Counted from the stretch's first letter, positions 9,413-18,909 are shown. The stretch: DNA of 64,000 bases from Acetobacter sp. (GCA_017474285.1 JAFVHT010000001.1:18695-82694), one strand, 5' to 3'. A program made the numbers and translations. Notes: a model not told the origin generated them from the letters alone.

Positions 9413-9844
9413 ATGAGCGCGACTCGTAACATGGATAAAAAAGAAAAACAAAATACATTAGCCTATTTTTTCACGTTGCGTAGGTGTGTTTTGTTATGGG
9501 TAGGTATAAGTTTATGTGCTTGTTCTTCGAGAGCCGCTCGCGATCCGTACGGGGATTGGATTGGGACTTTGGAACGTGATCAGGGGACAGAGTGCCCTGT
9601 AGAGAATCCGTCATTTATGCAAATAAGACCTAGACATATGATTTTTGTGCCAGGTACTGGAGCACTCGTTTTACGAGGTGTGCCCAACAAATCACGTCAC
9701 GATTACCGTGCGACGCTGACTTTGAAAGATGCGCGTGGACAGCCTTATCCTATGGTTTTTATGGCACAGCCAAAAGGAAAAGTTTTTTACGGTCTCTATG
9801 GCACACCAGATTGCCGAGCCCATATTACCTTACATCGGCCGTGA
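9413..9844 (+). CDS. hypothetical lipoprotein
   Basis: A 143-residue protein with a hydrophobic stretch CVLLWVGISLCAC ending in a likely lipobox (LCAC, Cys37 counting from the first ATG). A second ATG at 9431 is equally possible and gives a shorter leader. The mature domain (about 100 residues) is compact, with Gly/Asp-Trp-Ile-Gly near its start and two later Cys (ECPVE and PDCRA) that could pair in the periplasm. I do not recognise the family. It is transcribed away from guaA and precedes tRNA-Arg. Confidence 0.6.
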   Translation: MSATRNMDKKEKQNTLAYFFTLRRCVLLWVGISLCACSSRAARDPYGDWIGTLERDQGTECPVENPSFMQIRPRHMIFVPGTGALVLRGVPNKSRHDYRATLTLKDARGQPYPMVFMAQPKGKVFYGLYGTPDCRAHITLHRP

Positions 9845-9995
9845 GATACTCGCTTAGGTGAGCGTATTTTTAACATTGGAGAGCTGTATCCTAAGTGTAC
9901 TATTTTTTATAGTGTAAAAAGAGGTTAAAAAAACAGAATATGAATTTTTAGGGGTTGCAAGAAATAAACGTCTCGTTTAAAAAGAAGCCTATAAA

Positions 9996-10072
9996 GCACC
10001 CGTAGCTCAATTGGATAGAGCACCAGACTACGAATCTGGGGGTTAGAGGTTCGAGTCCTTTCGGGTGCGCCA
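9996..10072 (+). tRNA. tRNA-Arg (anticodon ACG)
   Basis: A cloverleaf with acceptor GCACCCG/CGGGTGC, discriminator G and encoded CCA (10070-10072). The anticodon arm CCAGA-CTACGAA-TCTGG gives anticodon ACG, normally modified to ICG by TadA. The T arm contains GGTTCGAGTCC. Flanking bases AAGCCTAT (9985-9992) and ATAGGCTT (10075-10082) are complementary and would extend the acceptor stem in the precursor. Confidence 0.97.
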
Positions 10073-10209
10073 AAATAGGCTTTTATGTCTGTTTATTGCA
10101 AAAATAATGTCATAAAAATTTTTGGCTGTTACAGAGTGCTAGAAAGCAGCATTCGTTAGCGTATTTTATTACTATATCCCGACAAGACATTATGATAAGC
10201 CGAGGATCT

Positions 10210-10692
10210 ATGCGCTCCTTTTTATTTGCATTTGTTGCTTCTATTACCTTTATTTTTTCTTTTACCATTTTACCAGCATTAGCTGTTGAGTCTTCTTCTG
10301 AATCATTAAGATCGTCGTTGATACCAGGGAATGGGACAGGTCAGGATAGCGCATACGAACATACTCTTGAGGGTATGGCGCATACGCCGCCTTTTTCAAA
10401 AGCGTATCAGACAATGATGACGTTGCCACGTTGGGCTACATTGCCACGTGCAGTAACAACGCCAGCGCAATCTTTAGTGATTGCCGGTAAGCCTTATTTT
10501 ATGGGTACTTTATGTAAACCGCATAGTTGCGCGAGTGATCAGCTTGTGGTTATTTTTACAAAAGACGGGCGTAAAGCGTGGGGGCTTTTTGCGATAAGTA
10601 GGGGAGATGCGCGCTATGAAATGCCTTTAGGGGAGCCAGATAGCGCAATTCTAAAAGTATTGACGGAGACTCTTCATAAAACGATGCCGTAA
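10210..10692 (+). CDS. ivy: inhibitor of vertebrate lysozyme (Ivy) family protein
   Basis: A 160-residue secreted protein. Signal peptide: MRS, then a long hydrophobic core, with cleavage likely after LPALA (residue 25). The mature domain matches the Ivy fold: AYQTMMTLPRWA, then a Tyr-containing strand, then the signature CKPHSC (Cys102-Cys107). In E. coli Ivy the equivalent CKPHDC loop plugs the lysozyme active site. It would act in the periplasm against C-type lysozyme. An earlier ATG at 10192 is in frame, but GAGG six bases before ATG 10210 favours the latter. It is a single gene after tRNA-Arg. Asp to Ser within the loop is the main departure; His is kept. Confidence 0.82.
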   Translation: MRSFLFAFVASITFIFSFTILPALAVESSSESLRSSLIPGNGTGQDSAYEHTLEGMAHTPPFSKAYQTMMTLPRWATLPRAVTTPAQSLVIAGKPYFMGTLCKPHSCASDQLVVIFTKDGRKAWGLFAISRGDARYEMPLGEPDSAILKVLTETLHKTMP

Positions 10693-10832
10693 TGGGTTTC
10701 TCAGGTTCAATATTACGTTTAAGTATATTATTTTCTTTTTCAGGTCTAAAAAGAGCATTTCTGTTATAATCTCTTTGTTTGCATTTTAAGAGAAATGTGA
10801 AAGACTATGGGCGTTTTTTATATGTTACTTTT

Positions 10833-11824
10833 ATGATTATTATTACAGGAGGAGCCGGATTTATTGGCTCATGTCTTCAAGCAGCATTGGTTGCAAGAGG
10901 GTTGGAAACAGTTATTATTGACAAGTTAGGGACTCAAGGGAAATGGCGTAATATTGCAAGCCATCCTCCTGTACACTTTATTAATCCAAATCCTGAAAAT
11001 TTAGATGCTCTGCCAACTTTTTTAGAAAATCTTGATCGGGCTGATATGCTCTTTCATATGGGGGCTATTTGCGAAACAACAGCCTATGATGGTGACCAAG
11101 TTTGGCAAACCAATGTTGCTTTATCGCGGAAATTGTGGGAGTGGTGTACCCGTACAAAAACACGGTTTATTTATGCGTCCTCTGCAGCAACGTATGGGTT
11201 AGCCGAAAAACCTGAACAATTTTCTGATTCTCCTCATCTGATTCAAACATTAACACCAATGAATTTATATGGTTGGTCTAAACATGTATTTGATCAACAA
11301 GTTCTTACTTTAGCAAAAGAAAATAAAACTCCTCCTCAGTGGGTAGGATTAAAATTTTTTAATGTTTATGGTCCTAACGAATATCATAAAGGTAATATGG
11401 TATCAGTTGTTAAAGTAAAGTACGATGAGATTTGTAGAGGTGAACCTGCAAGATTATTTCGTTCTCATCGAGCGGATTTAGACCACGGTATGCAAGCGCG
11501 TGATTTTATCTGGGTGCAAGATGTGGTTAATATCATGCTTTGGCTTTATGATACGCCGTCTGTATCGGGTGTGTTTAACTGTGGTACAGGGGTAGCGCGT
11601 ACTTATTTAGATTAGCACATGCTGTTTGTGATGCCGCTGGTTATAAAAGGTGTGTTGAGTTTGTGGATATGCCTCTTTCTCTTCGTGGTCAATATCAATC
11701 TTATACACAGGCAGATATGACACGTTTACGAGCTGCAGGTTATACCGGGCATTTTACGTCGCTTGAAGAAGGAATTAGGCGCTATGTGCAAGATTATTTA
11801 GCGACGGCAACCCCTTATTACTAA
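10833..11824 (+). pseudogene. hldD: ADP-glyceromanno-heptose 6-epimerase, one-base frameshift
   Basis: HldD converts ADP-D-glycero- to ADP-L-glycero-manno-heptose for the lipopolysaccharide core. The N-terminal Rossmann motif GGAGFIGS, the active-site region SSAATYG and the YGWSK pair are intact. The frame then stops at 11615 after GVARTYLD. Deletion of a single T at about 11607-11610 explains this: restoring it yields DLAHAVCDAAG and a perfect family C terminus (MPLSLRGQYQ, TQADMTRLRAAGY) to the stop at 11822-11824. The span of 992 bases is one short of a multiple of three. The lost part is about 70 residues of the substrate domain. It may be a real mutation or an assembly error. The start is ATG 10833 (IIITGGAG). 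Confidence 0.87.
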
Positions 11825-11856
11825 TTTTGTTTTTTTTTAAAAAAAAAGATATTCTC

Positions 11857-12717
11857 ATGCTTCCTGTTTTGATGTTTCCACAATTTAATCCAGTAGTCGT
11901 GCATATTGGTCCCTTATCTATACGATGGTATGCTCTGTCTTATATTGCGGGTATCGTATTAGGTATTTTGCTTTTACGGAAACTTGTTGTTTCTACACCA
12001 CAAGTGGCAACACCAGAACAAGCAGATGATTTTCTCACATGGGTGACATTAGGGATTATATTGGGTGGGCGGTTAGGATATGTATTGTTTTACCAGCCTG
12101 ACTATTATTTTAGCCACCCTATGGCGATGTTAGAAGTATGGCATGGGGGGATGTCTTTTCACGGAGGGGCGCTCGGTGTCATCGTCGCGATAGCTCTTTT
12201 TACATGGCGATGGAAATTAAATTTTCTTGCTTTTGCAGATCGTGTTACGGTTACGGTACCTATAGGGCTTGGGTTAGGGAGGCTTGCTAATTTTATCAAT
12301 GGTGAACTTTGGGGGCGTGAGGCGCCCGCAAGTTTACCTTGGGCTATGATTTTTCCAGAGGGGGGTATGATTCCACGTCATCCGTCTCAGATCTATGAAG
12401 CCTTAACAGAAGGGTTACTTTTATTTACAGTATTATATATCGCTTCACGTAACGTTCGTTTTCGCCAACATTCAGGGTTTTTAGCGGGGATGTTCCTTGT
12501 TGGTTATGCTTGTGCGCGTTCGTTTTGTGAACTTTTCCGCCAACCAGATGCTTTTTTAGGCTTTTTGATTGGAGGAGCAACGATGGGGCAGTTGTTGTGT
12601 ATCCCGATGTTTTTGGCGGGTGTCGCTTTAATGATTTATGCTTGGTACAAACCGCCTTATGCGGGGATTTCTCTTCCTCAAGAATCTTTGACAACAGAAA
12701 CAGACCATAAAGAATGA
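11857..12717 (+). CDS. lgt: prolipoprotein diacylglyceryl transferase
   Basis: A 286-residue inner-membrane enzyme that transfers diacylglycerol from phosphatidylglycerol to the lipobox Cys of prolipoproteins, the first step of lipoprotein maturation. The signature GRLANFINGELWGR is present, as are the WHGGMSFHGG segment and about seven hydrophobic helices. The frame opens earlier at a TTG (11827) across a T9A9 run, but ATG 11857 gives a normal N terminus (MLPVLMFPQFNPV); ATG 11872 is also possible. Its stop overlaps the next gene by four bases (ATGA), so it heads a tightly coupled operon. Several predicted lipoproteins in this window would be its substrates. Confidence 0.95.
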   Translation: MLPVLMFPQFNPVVVHIGPLSIRWYALSYIAGIVLGILLLRKLVVSTPQVATPEQADDFLTWVTLGIILGGRLGYVLFYQPDYYFSHPMAMLEVWHGGMSFHGGALGVIVAIALFTWRWKLNFLAFADRVTVTVPIGLGLGRLANFINGELWGREAPASLPWAMIFPEGGMIPRHPSQIYEALTEGLLLFTVLYIASRNVRFRQHSGFLAGMFLVGYACARSFCELFRQPDAFLGFLIGGATMGQLLCIPMFLAGVALMIYAWYKPPYAGISLPQESLTTETDHKE

Positions 12718-13748
12718 GTTGTGTTGTTGTGTCCTCTTGTGCACAAAGACTTGATCATTTTATGGCGCAAGCTAATGCCCATTATTACGCAACAACACAT
12801 TTTTGGAACGATTTTGTAACAGCACCAGAAATGAGTCAGGTGTTTGGAGAGCTTCTCGGTGCATGGGTAGCACTTGTTTGGCAGGGAATGAAATGTCCAT
12901 CGTCGTTTCTTTTTGCTGAAGCGGGACCCGGGAGAGGAACACTCATGGCTGATGCCTTACGCCTTATAACCCGTTGTGTACCCACGATGGCAAAAGCACA
13001 AAAAGTGCATCTTATTGAAACGTCGTCTCTTTTACGGGAAAGACAGCGTCAAGCTCTTTGTTCTTATGTCACGCCTATTTGGCATGAGTGCCTGACAGAT
13101 CTTCCCGAAGGACCGCTTATTTTAATCGGGAATGAGTTTCTTGATGCTTTGCCTATTCGACAATTTATCCAAAAAAACGCGGTATGGTATGAGCGTTATG
13201 TGTATAAGGGTATGTTTCAGCTTGTTCCTTCTGTAGCGCCTGTATTACCAGATGGTCGCGCGTTAAAGTCAGAAACGGTGGTTGAGTTATGCGAACCCGC
13301 TATCGCTATCGCGCAATGGTTAGGTCAACGTTTTACACAAATGCCCGGGGTCGCTTTGTTTATTGATTATGGCCATGAAACCCTTCTTACGGGGGATTCT
13401 CTTCAGGCTTTACGTCAAGCGCAACGAGTAGCACCGCTAGAAAAGGCAGGAGAAGCTGATTTAACGGCACACGTTGATTTTACTGCTTTTGCTGCTGCTG
13501 CGCGTCAGGCTGGCGCAGCTGTTTATGGCACAGAAACGCAGGGGATTTTTTTACAGCGTCTTGGTATTGTGGAACGTACCGAGCAACTTGCGCAAAGGGC
13601 TTCTTTTTCTTTAGAGGAAGCACAAATCTTACGAAAGAGTACTCATAGAATGATTGCTTCAGAAGAAATGGGGCATTTATTTAAAGTAATAGCACTTGTT
13701 TCACCCTTTTTGCCTGCACCTCCCGGGTTTACAGAAAATACAACATGA
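12714..13748 (+). CDS. MidA/NDUFAF7-family SAM-dependent methyltransferase
   Basis: A 344-residue protein of COG1565, the family of mitochondrial NDUFAF7, which methylates an Arg of a complex I subunit. The SAM-binding loop is EAGPGRGTLMAD (about residue 64). The conserved block GNEFLDALPIRQF (about 140-152) and the FIDYGH motif (about 220) support the call. The start ATG overlaps the lgt stop and its own stop overlaps pgeF, so translation is probably coupled across the operon. It is common next to lgt in alphaproteobacteria. Confidence 0.88.
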   Translation: MSCVVVSSCAQRLDHFMAQANAHYYATTHFWNDFVTAPEMSQVFGELLGAWVALVWQGMKCPSSFLFAEAGPGRGTLMADALRLITRCVPTMAKAQKVHLIETSSLLRERQRQALCSYVTPIWHECLTDLPEGPLILIGNEFLDALPIRQFIQKNAVWYERYVYKGMFQLVPSVAPVLPDGRALKSETVVELCEPAIAIAQWLGQRFTQMPGVALFIDYGHETLLTGDSLQALRQAQRVAPLEKAGEADLTAHVDFTAFAAAARQAGAAVYGTETQGIFLQRLGIVERTEQLAQRASFSLEEAQILRKSTHRMIASEEMGHLFKVIALVSPFLPAPPGFTENTT

Positions 13749-14572
13749 TGACGGGTACTCCATTATCGCCACTAACAAGTCCACTTTTAGCGCACATACG
13801 ACATGGATTTTTTACACGCGAAGGCGGTGTTTCTTCTGGGGTTTATGAGAGTTTAAATTGTTCTTTGCCTTTGAAACAACGAGGCGAACAAGGGGAGGCG
13901 GACAAACAGGATGACAAGTTAGAAAACCTTATAGAAAATCGTCGCCGTGTTGCAGCGTATTTAGGGATTGAAGCAACACATTTACTCGGCGTGATACAAG
14001 TGCATGGGAATAGGGTTGTGACAGCAACACAATCATGGGCTTTAGAAAAAGCTCAACAAGCAGATGCGATTGTGACGTGTGAATCCAATTTAGCGCTTTC
14101 TATTATTACGGCTGATTGTGCACCTGTTTTATTGAGTACAACAGATGGAAAAATTGTTGGTGCGGCTCATGCTGGGTGGCGAGGGACGTTAGCAGGTGTC
14201 CTTGAAGCAACATGTGAGGCTATGGTGGTTTTAGGGGCGGTGCGTCAAAATATCTATGCTGTTATAGGTCCTTGTATTGCGCAAAAGAGCTATGAAATAG
14301 CAGAAGATATGCGCGAAACCGTGCTATCCGGAGACAAACACGCAGCGTCTTTTTTTATACCTAGTTCACGTCTAGGGCATTATTGGTTTGATTTAACAGG
14401 ATGGTGTGTTTTTCGTTTGCGTCAGGTTGGCCTTGGCACAGTACATGCTTTAAATGTAGATACATTATCTGACGAAAAACGTTTTTTTAGCTATAGACGA
14501 GGTATGTTTGCACGTCAAACGCAATTAGGGCGTCAAATTTCAGTAATTGCACCAAGAATTGAAAAGTCGTGA
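13745..14572 (+). CDS. pgeF: PgeF/YfiH multicopper-oxidase-like (laccase domain) protein
   Basis: A 275-residue protein of the DUF152/YfiH family, variously assigned peptidoglycan-editing, purine nucleoside phosphorylase and polyphenol oxidase activities. The metal-site residues are visible in QVHGNRV (His), TADCAPV (Cys) and AAHAGWRGT (His). Normal length. The start overlaps midA by four bases, and the GTGA at its end overlaps the next gene. There are two adjacent Met codons; either may be used. Cytoplasmic, with no signal peptide. Confidence 0.92.
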   Translation: MMTGTPLSPLTSPLLAHIRHGFFTREGGVSSGVYESLNCSLPLKQRGEQGEADKQDDKLENLIENRRRVAAYLGIEATHLLGVIQVHGNRVVTATQSWALEKAQQADAIVTCESNLALSIITADCAPVLLSTTDGKIVGAAHAGWRGTLAGVLEATCEAMVVLGAVRQNIYAVIGPCIAQKSYEIAEDMRETVLSGDKHAASFFIPSSRLGHYWFDLTGWCVFRLRQVGLGTVHALNVDTLSDEKRFFSYRRGMFARQTQLGRQISVIAPRIEKS

Positions 14573-15522
14573 GTTTCTTTATGAGATTTTTAAGGGATTT
14601 TCGTTCTAAAATATGTCTTTTTGGATCTTTGGGTTGTACAATACTATTCTTTTTAACAGGATGTGTTGATACGTCTTACTCTCGAAAACAAAACTCTGGT
14701 CTTGTTCGTCCGGTACAGTTGGTAGTACCTCCACCTGATCATGTGTTTTTATCGCAGACTAACATACATGTGTGGGAACAATCTATGGCTACGGCTTTAC
14801 AAGCACAAACAGTGCCAGCTATTGTTCGTCCTCTCCAAAAAGGGGATTGGTGGCTTAAGATGTACGTTCATCAACATGATATGTCTATAACGCCTTTTTA
14901 CTGTATTATGGATCCTTATAACAGAGTTAGTGCGGTTGAAGAAGGAACATCTATTCCGCTAGCTCGATGGATGTCAGTAGATGCTGCTCTACTTAACACT
15001 ATGGCTGAAAAAATTGCGCCTAAAATCACGGCAGATCTTATAGGGATTCAAGCAGAAAATATGCAGAAAGATCCGACAAGCCTTAAAAATCGTCCTGCGC
15101 GTATTTATTTTACAGGAGTATATTTTTCAGGTGTACAGAAGAAGCTTTGTGGTGACCATGAAGCACTTTCTCAGCAGTTTATTTTATATTTTCAGGATAA
15201 AAGAGATATTATTCAACAAAGTAATAATCATGCTGATTTTATTGTTTCTGGAGTGGTTCAAGCAGTAAAGGTGCCTATCAGGAGCTCTACTGATAAACAA
15301 GATACGCAATCTTTAGAAATAATTTGGCGGGTCAAAGATAAAGATGGGAAAGAAGCAGGTGCTGTAACACAACTTCATACAATACAATTATCTTCTTGTG
15401 GTAAACAATGGGATGAGTTTGTCACAATGACGGCTAAAGAAGCTGCCTCTGGCGTAAAGCAAATTATAGATCGTTATTCGGGTCGAAATAATAATCCTTT
15501 GGTGAGTATTCAATCTTTTTAA
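14569..15522 (+). CDS. hypothetical lipoprotein in lgt operon
   Basis: A 317-residue predicted lipoprotein. A hydrophobic segment ends in lipobox LTGC (Cys32 from GTG 14569; an ATG at 14581 gives a shorter leader). The mature part is about 285 residues with no recognised catalytic motif. It contains a YFTGVYFSGVQKK stretch and ends with a VKQIIDRYSG helix. The start overlaps the pgeF stop, making it the last gene of the lgt-midA-pgeF operon. Linkage to lgt suggests an envelope role, but the function is unknown. Confidence 0.72.
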   Translation: MSFFMRFLRDFRSKICLFGSLGCTILFFLTGCVDTSYSRKQNSGLVRPVQLVVPPPDHVFLSQTNIHVWEQSMATALQAQTVPAIVRPLQKGDWWLKMYVHQHDMSITPFYCIMDPYNRVSAVEEGTSIPLARWMSVDAALLNTMAEKIAPKITADLIGIQAENMQKDPTSLKNRPARIYFTGVYFSGVQKKLCGDHEALSQQFILYFQDKRDIIQQSNNHADFIVSGVVQAVKVPIRSSTDKQDTQSLEIIWRVKDKDGKEAGAVTQLHTIQLSSCGKQWDEFVTMTAKEAASGVKQIIDRYSGRNNNPLVSIQSF

Positions 15523-15675
15523 ACTTAATATGGCTTAAAGGGGTATAGTTATTGTTGTTTTAGAGAAAGAACTGCAATTTGTAGTGATGTATTTTCGGCT
15601 AATTTCTGATTATGTATGATGTGTTTAGTCCAATACATTTTAGACGAAGTGGTTGCTGTTATCTGAGTGGATGAT

Positions 15676-16350
15676 TTAGGGTGATTTAGTATGACGATGT
15701 TGAGGGTGTATGTTGTAGCTTGAAATTGTAATATCTGCTAAAGAACGGTTGACAGGAGAGACACTGGTAACACGTAGTCCGATAGCAGTGATATAGTGAC
15801 GTGTTTCACGTGGTAAGGCGCGATTATGCGTTATAAAATCTTCTAAACGTTTTGGACCTGCATTATAAGCGGCTAAAAATCCTGGGGAACCATAAAGATC
15901 ATAAAGTTGGCGAATATAAGCAGTTCCTGCTATGATATTATCGTGAGGGTTATAGGCATCATTTCCAAGATTATAAGCAATACGCATTTTATCATAAGTT
16001 GTTGGCATTATCTGCATAAGTCCCATGGCATTGTTATGGGACATAATAAGTTTGCCATTCTGAAAAAGTTGCCCTTCAGATTCTTGTTGTATAACGGCAC
16101 GTATCCATTGTTCTGGCACATCAAACATACGTGATGCTTCTTGTATGTAAGGACCCCATGGGTCTTCTGGTGGACCTGGGGGTTGGTAGGGATTAATGAG
16201 AGTAGAAGAGTTGTCAGATTTTTTTGTAGTTAAAGATATTGTTTTGTTATAGGCGGTATGGTTACACGTTGTAAATATACTTAAGAGACTAACAAGAATG
16301 TAAGGTTGTACCTTTTGTATTATATGGTATAGAAATTTAATCTGTTGCAT
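15676..16350 (-). CDS. lytic transglycosylase (SLT domain)
   Basis: A 224-residue murein lyase. An N-terminal hydrophobic stretch (about residues 13-28) acts as signal or membrane anchor; the following TTCN could be a weak lipobox. The SLT domain (about residues 70-205) has the catalytic Glu in VIQQESEGQLF, then AMGLMQIMP and AAYNAGPKR, the three hallmark motifs of family 1 soluble-type transglycosylases. It cleaves peptidoglycan to 1,6-anhydro products. The gene converges with the lgt operon and stands alone. Confidence 0.92.
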   Translation of the reverse strand: MQQIKFLYHIIQKVQPYILVSLLSIFTTCNHTAYNKTISLTTKKSDNSSTLINPYQPPGPPEDPWGPYIQEASRMFDVPEQWIRAVIQQESEGQLFQNGKLIMSHNNAMGLMQIMPTTYDKMRIAYNLGNDAYNPHDNIIAGTAYIRQLYDLYGSPGFLAAYNAGPKRLEDFITHNRALPRETRHYITAIGLRVTSVSPVNRSLADITISSYNIHPQHRHTKSP

Positions 16351-16607
16351 AGGACATGGATTATCTTTCTGTAGGATTTGTAGGCAATTCGAGGTATTGA
16401 TAGAGTGAGAAATGATGTTGGTTGGTGTGTCTCTTCCTTACAGAATGGTAGTGAATCTTTAGACGAGAAAATAAACGCAGGAAGTATTATAACGATATTA
16501 TGCGGTAAATAAAATAGGCTATTAGAGTCTTTTTTACCGAAAGCAAAGATTTTTGTGTTTGCATTGTGAAAATTTGTGAATCATCATTTTAACAGTGATA
16601 AAATAAA

Positions 16608-17663
16608 TCACAATAATTTGGTGAACTTTAAGATAAGCCATGTTCCAATCATGAAAAGGAAACAGACACCTCCTGCCTCTATGGTGCCCCATGGACCTTC
16701 TGTGAGAAACATGCCACTTGTATTCATACCAAAAAAACCCGTTACAAATGTGGCTGGTAACATTAAAGTTGTGCCGATGGAGACAAGATACAACCGCTGG
16801 TTCGTTTCTTCTGTTTGGATGGAAGTAAGTTCGTCTTGAAGAGACCGGGCACGGTCTTGTAGCGCTAAAAGATCGTCCATCGCGGCATAGACTTGCCGTT
16901 GAGAATGGTCACGCAAATCATCTTTTGCCCAATCGGGTAAGTCAAATTCTTCATCATTAAAAATACGGTTAACGGGTGCTAAAATTCTGCGTAATTCCGT
17001 TGAACGTCTCCGCACAATCCCTAATAAGCCGTTGACTTGGCCAAGATCTTTGCGCTGATCGGGTGTAAGAAGCATGTCTTCTATATGGTCCAGCTGTTCG
17101 TCAAGATAGGCAGAATCCTTGCGTAAAATACTGGCAAATTCTAATAAAGTTTTGTCTACTAAAGTAGCGGGAGACCGTGGAACGGATCCGCGAAGCACTT
17201 CATGGTAAGTCGTATCAAGGGTAGCAACAGTATTAGAACAGGTTGTTAAAAGTAAATCGGGTTCTAGCGCAAAGTTCCAAAGATTAACATTTTGCTCACT
17301 ATCAGGGGTAGTTTTATTTAAAGAAGGAAAGGTGCCAAAAATTGTTCTTCCTTCATTTTCAAGGCAAATATTGTGTTCAAAATTAGTGAGCTCTTGTCGT
17401 ACACCTTCAGGGAATGGGAGAAGCGTACTTATTTGTTTACGAAAGGAGGATTCCGTAATATCGAAATGAAACCAACCCCACCCGTCGAGGTCCGTGAGAT
17501 CTTGAGGAAATGCGCCTGTTGTAAGGCGGTGGAGTACTATATCATGTGTGAGCTGAATAGGGCGTTGATTAAACTGGCAAAAAATACCCCATACTAAACT
17601 TTTACAAGAGGGATCTTTGTTTTCTGTAGCAAGTGAAAAGGGGAGGGGTGGTGTTTTAACCAT
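16608..17663 (-). CDS. zntB: CorA-type divalent cation transporter (ZntB-like)
   Basis: A 351-residue transporter of the CorA superfamily. The large cytoplasmic N-terminal domain (about 1-285) ends in a long helical region (LLALQDRARSLQDEL). Two C-terminal membrane helices follow. The first ends in the pore signature Gly-Met-Asn (FFGMNTSGMF); Trp-Gly-Trp-Phe-His-Phe in the N domain is typical of ZntB. The family moves Zn2+ or Mg2+, and the specificity cannot be settled from sequence. The start ATG 17661-17663 is preferred over a start five codons earlier. Confidence 0.88.
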   Translation of the reverse strand: MVKTPPLPFSLATENKDPSCKSLVWGIFCQFNQRPIQLTHDIVLHRLTTGAFPQDLTDLDGWGWFHFDITESSFRKQISTLLPFPEGVRQELTNFEHNICLENEGRTIFGTFPSLNKTTPDSEQNVNLWNFALEPDLLLTTCSNTVATLDTTYHEVLRGSVPRSPATLVDKTLLEFASILRKDSAYLDEQLDHIEDMLLTPDQRKDLGQVNGLLGIVRRRSTELRRILAPVNRIFNDEEFDLPDWAKDDLRDHSQRQVYAAMDDLLALQDRARSLQDELTSIQTEETNQRLYLVSIGTTLMLPATFVTGFFGMNTSGMFLTEGPWGTIEAGGVCFLFMIGTWLILKFTKLL

Positions 17664-17828
17664 AATGGTAATCCCCAAATCTAAAGAGTTATGAAGTGAT
17701 AGTGTGTGTTTTAATCAGAAAAACTGCCCTCTGTATTTGTTGTAGGGGCATTGAGAACAACTCACTAAAAACTATATAAAGAGATTTGTCAAGAAAGGGG
17801 ATAAAAAGATTTTAGAAAAAAGGTTTAC

Positions 17829-18905
17829 TTAAGAGTATAAAATCTCTCGTAAGGTTGATAGTAGTAATAAACATTGTTTTTCTGTGCCAATGGTAATGCG
17901 TAACCATGGGGAAGTACGAGGACCTATAAGATGTCTTACAATAATAGATCGTGTGCGTAAAAGAACAGCGAGCTTTGTAGCATCGTGAACGGGATGTTTG
18001 ACGTAAATAAAATTAGCTTCTGAGGGAAGTATAACAAAACCTAATTCTTTTAACCCAGAAATGAGGGTCATACGGTCTCTTACAATAAAAGAAATAGTGT
18101 TCGTAAACCATTCTTTATCTTGAAGCGAAGCCAAGGCTCCTACTTGGGCGAGTCTATCTAAAGGATAAGAATTGAAACTATTTTTAACCCTTGTTAAGCC
18201 CTCAATTAAATCAGGTTGACCAAAAGCAAATCCTACACGTAACCCTGCTAAAGCACGGGATTTAGAAAAGGTTTGTACAACCAATAAATTAGGGTATTCT
18301 TTTACAAGAGGAACAGCACTTTGCGCACCAAAATCAACATAGGCTTCGTCTACGATCACAACTCTGTTTTGATGGAGGGTTAATAAACGGCGGATATTAT
18401 CTATACTAAGCACTTTACCTGTAGGGGCGTTGGGGTTGGCAATAACAATACCGCCACAGGAGTTTGAACGCGGATCTATGGAGTAGTCATCAACAACAAT
18501 CGTCATATCAGCGTCGAGAGGGACTAACCGATAAGGGATGGCGTAAAGAGTACAATAAACCTTATAAAAACTATAGGTAATATCTGGGAATAAGACATCT
18601 TCCCCATGGGCTAACAGGGCTTGAAAAGCAAGAGCAAGAACTTCATCGGATCCATTGCCGACAAAAACAGAGTGTGCTGGTAAACCAACATGTTGACCAA
18701 GGGCTTCTCGTAAAGCGAAAGATTCTGGATCAGGGTACAAACGAAGTGTTTCGCCTGTTGCTTTACGGATAGCTTCTAGTGCTTTAGGAGATGGTCCATA
18801 AGGTGATTCGTTTGTATTGAGCTTGATAAGATCTTTACACTTTGGCTGCTCGCCAGGGATATAAGGGGTGAGATTGTGAACAAGAGGACTCCAGAAACGG
18901 CTCAT
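17829..18905 (-). CDS. hisC: histidinol-phosphate aminotransferase
   Basis: A 358-residue PLP enzyme of the aspartate aminotransferase fold that makes L-histidinol phosphate from imidazole acetol phosphate in histidine synthesis. Visible motifs: LNTNESPYGPSP near residue 30, NPNAPTG near 158, DEAYVDF near 186, and the PLP Lys215 in TFSKSRALAGLRVGF. Other his genes are absent from this window. The start lies four bases after the stop of the ankyrin gene, so the two are probably co-transcribed. Some homologues also act on aromatic amino acids. Confidence 0.93.
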   Translation of the reverse strand: MSRFWSPLVHNLTPYIPGEQPKCKDLIKLNTNESPYGPSPKALEAIRKATGETLRLYPDPESFALREALGQHVGLPAHSVFVGNGSDEVLALAFQALLAHGEDVLFPDITYSFYKVYCTLYAIPYRLVPLDADMTIVVDDYSIDPRSNSCGGIVIANPNAPTGKVLSIDNIRRLLTLHQNRVVIVDEAYVDFGAQSAVPLVKEYPNLLVVQTFSKSRALAGLRVGFAFGQPDLIEGLTRVKNSFNSYPLDRLAQVGALASLQDKEWFTNTISFIVRDRMTLISGLKELGFVILPSEANFIYVKHPVHDATKLAVLLRTRSIIVRHLIGPRTSPWLRITIGTEKQCLLLLSTLREILYS

Positions 18906-18909
18906 AATA

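Noticed and set aside
9996..10072. tRNA genes as integration sites of a mobile element
   Set aside because: No integrase, transposase or att-like direct repeat is visible near any of the three tRNA genes.
11827..11856. T9A9 run as start region of lgt or as a terminator
   Set aside because: The TTG start would add a Phe/Lys-rich leader not seen in Lgt. The run has no GC stem, so it is not an intrinsic terminator.
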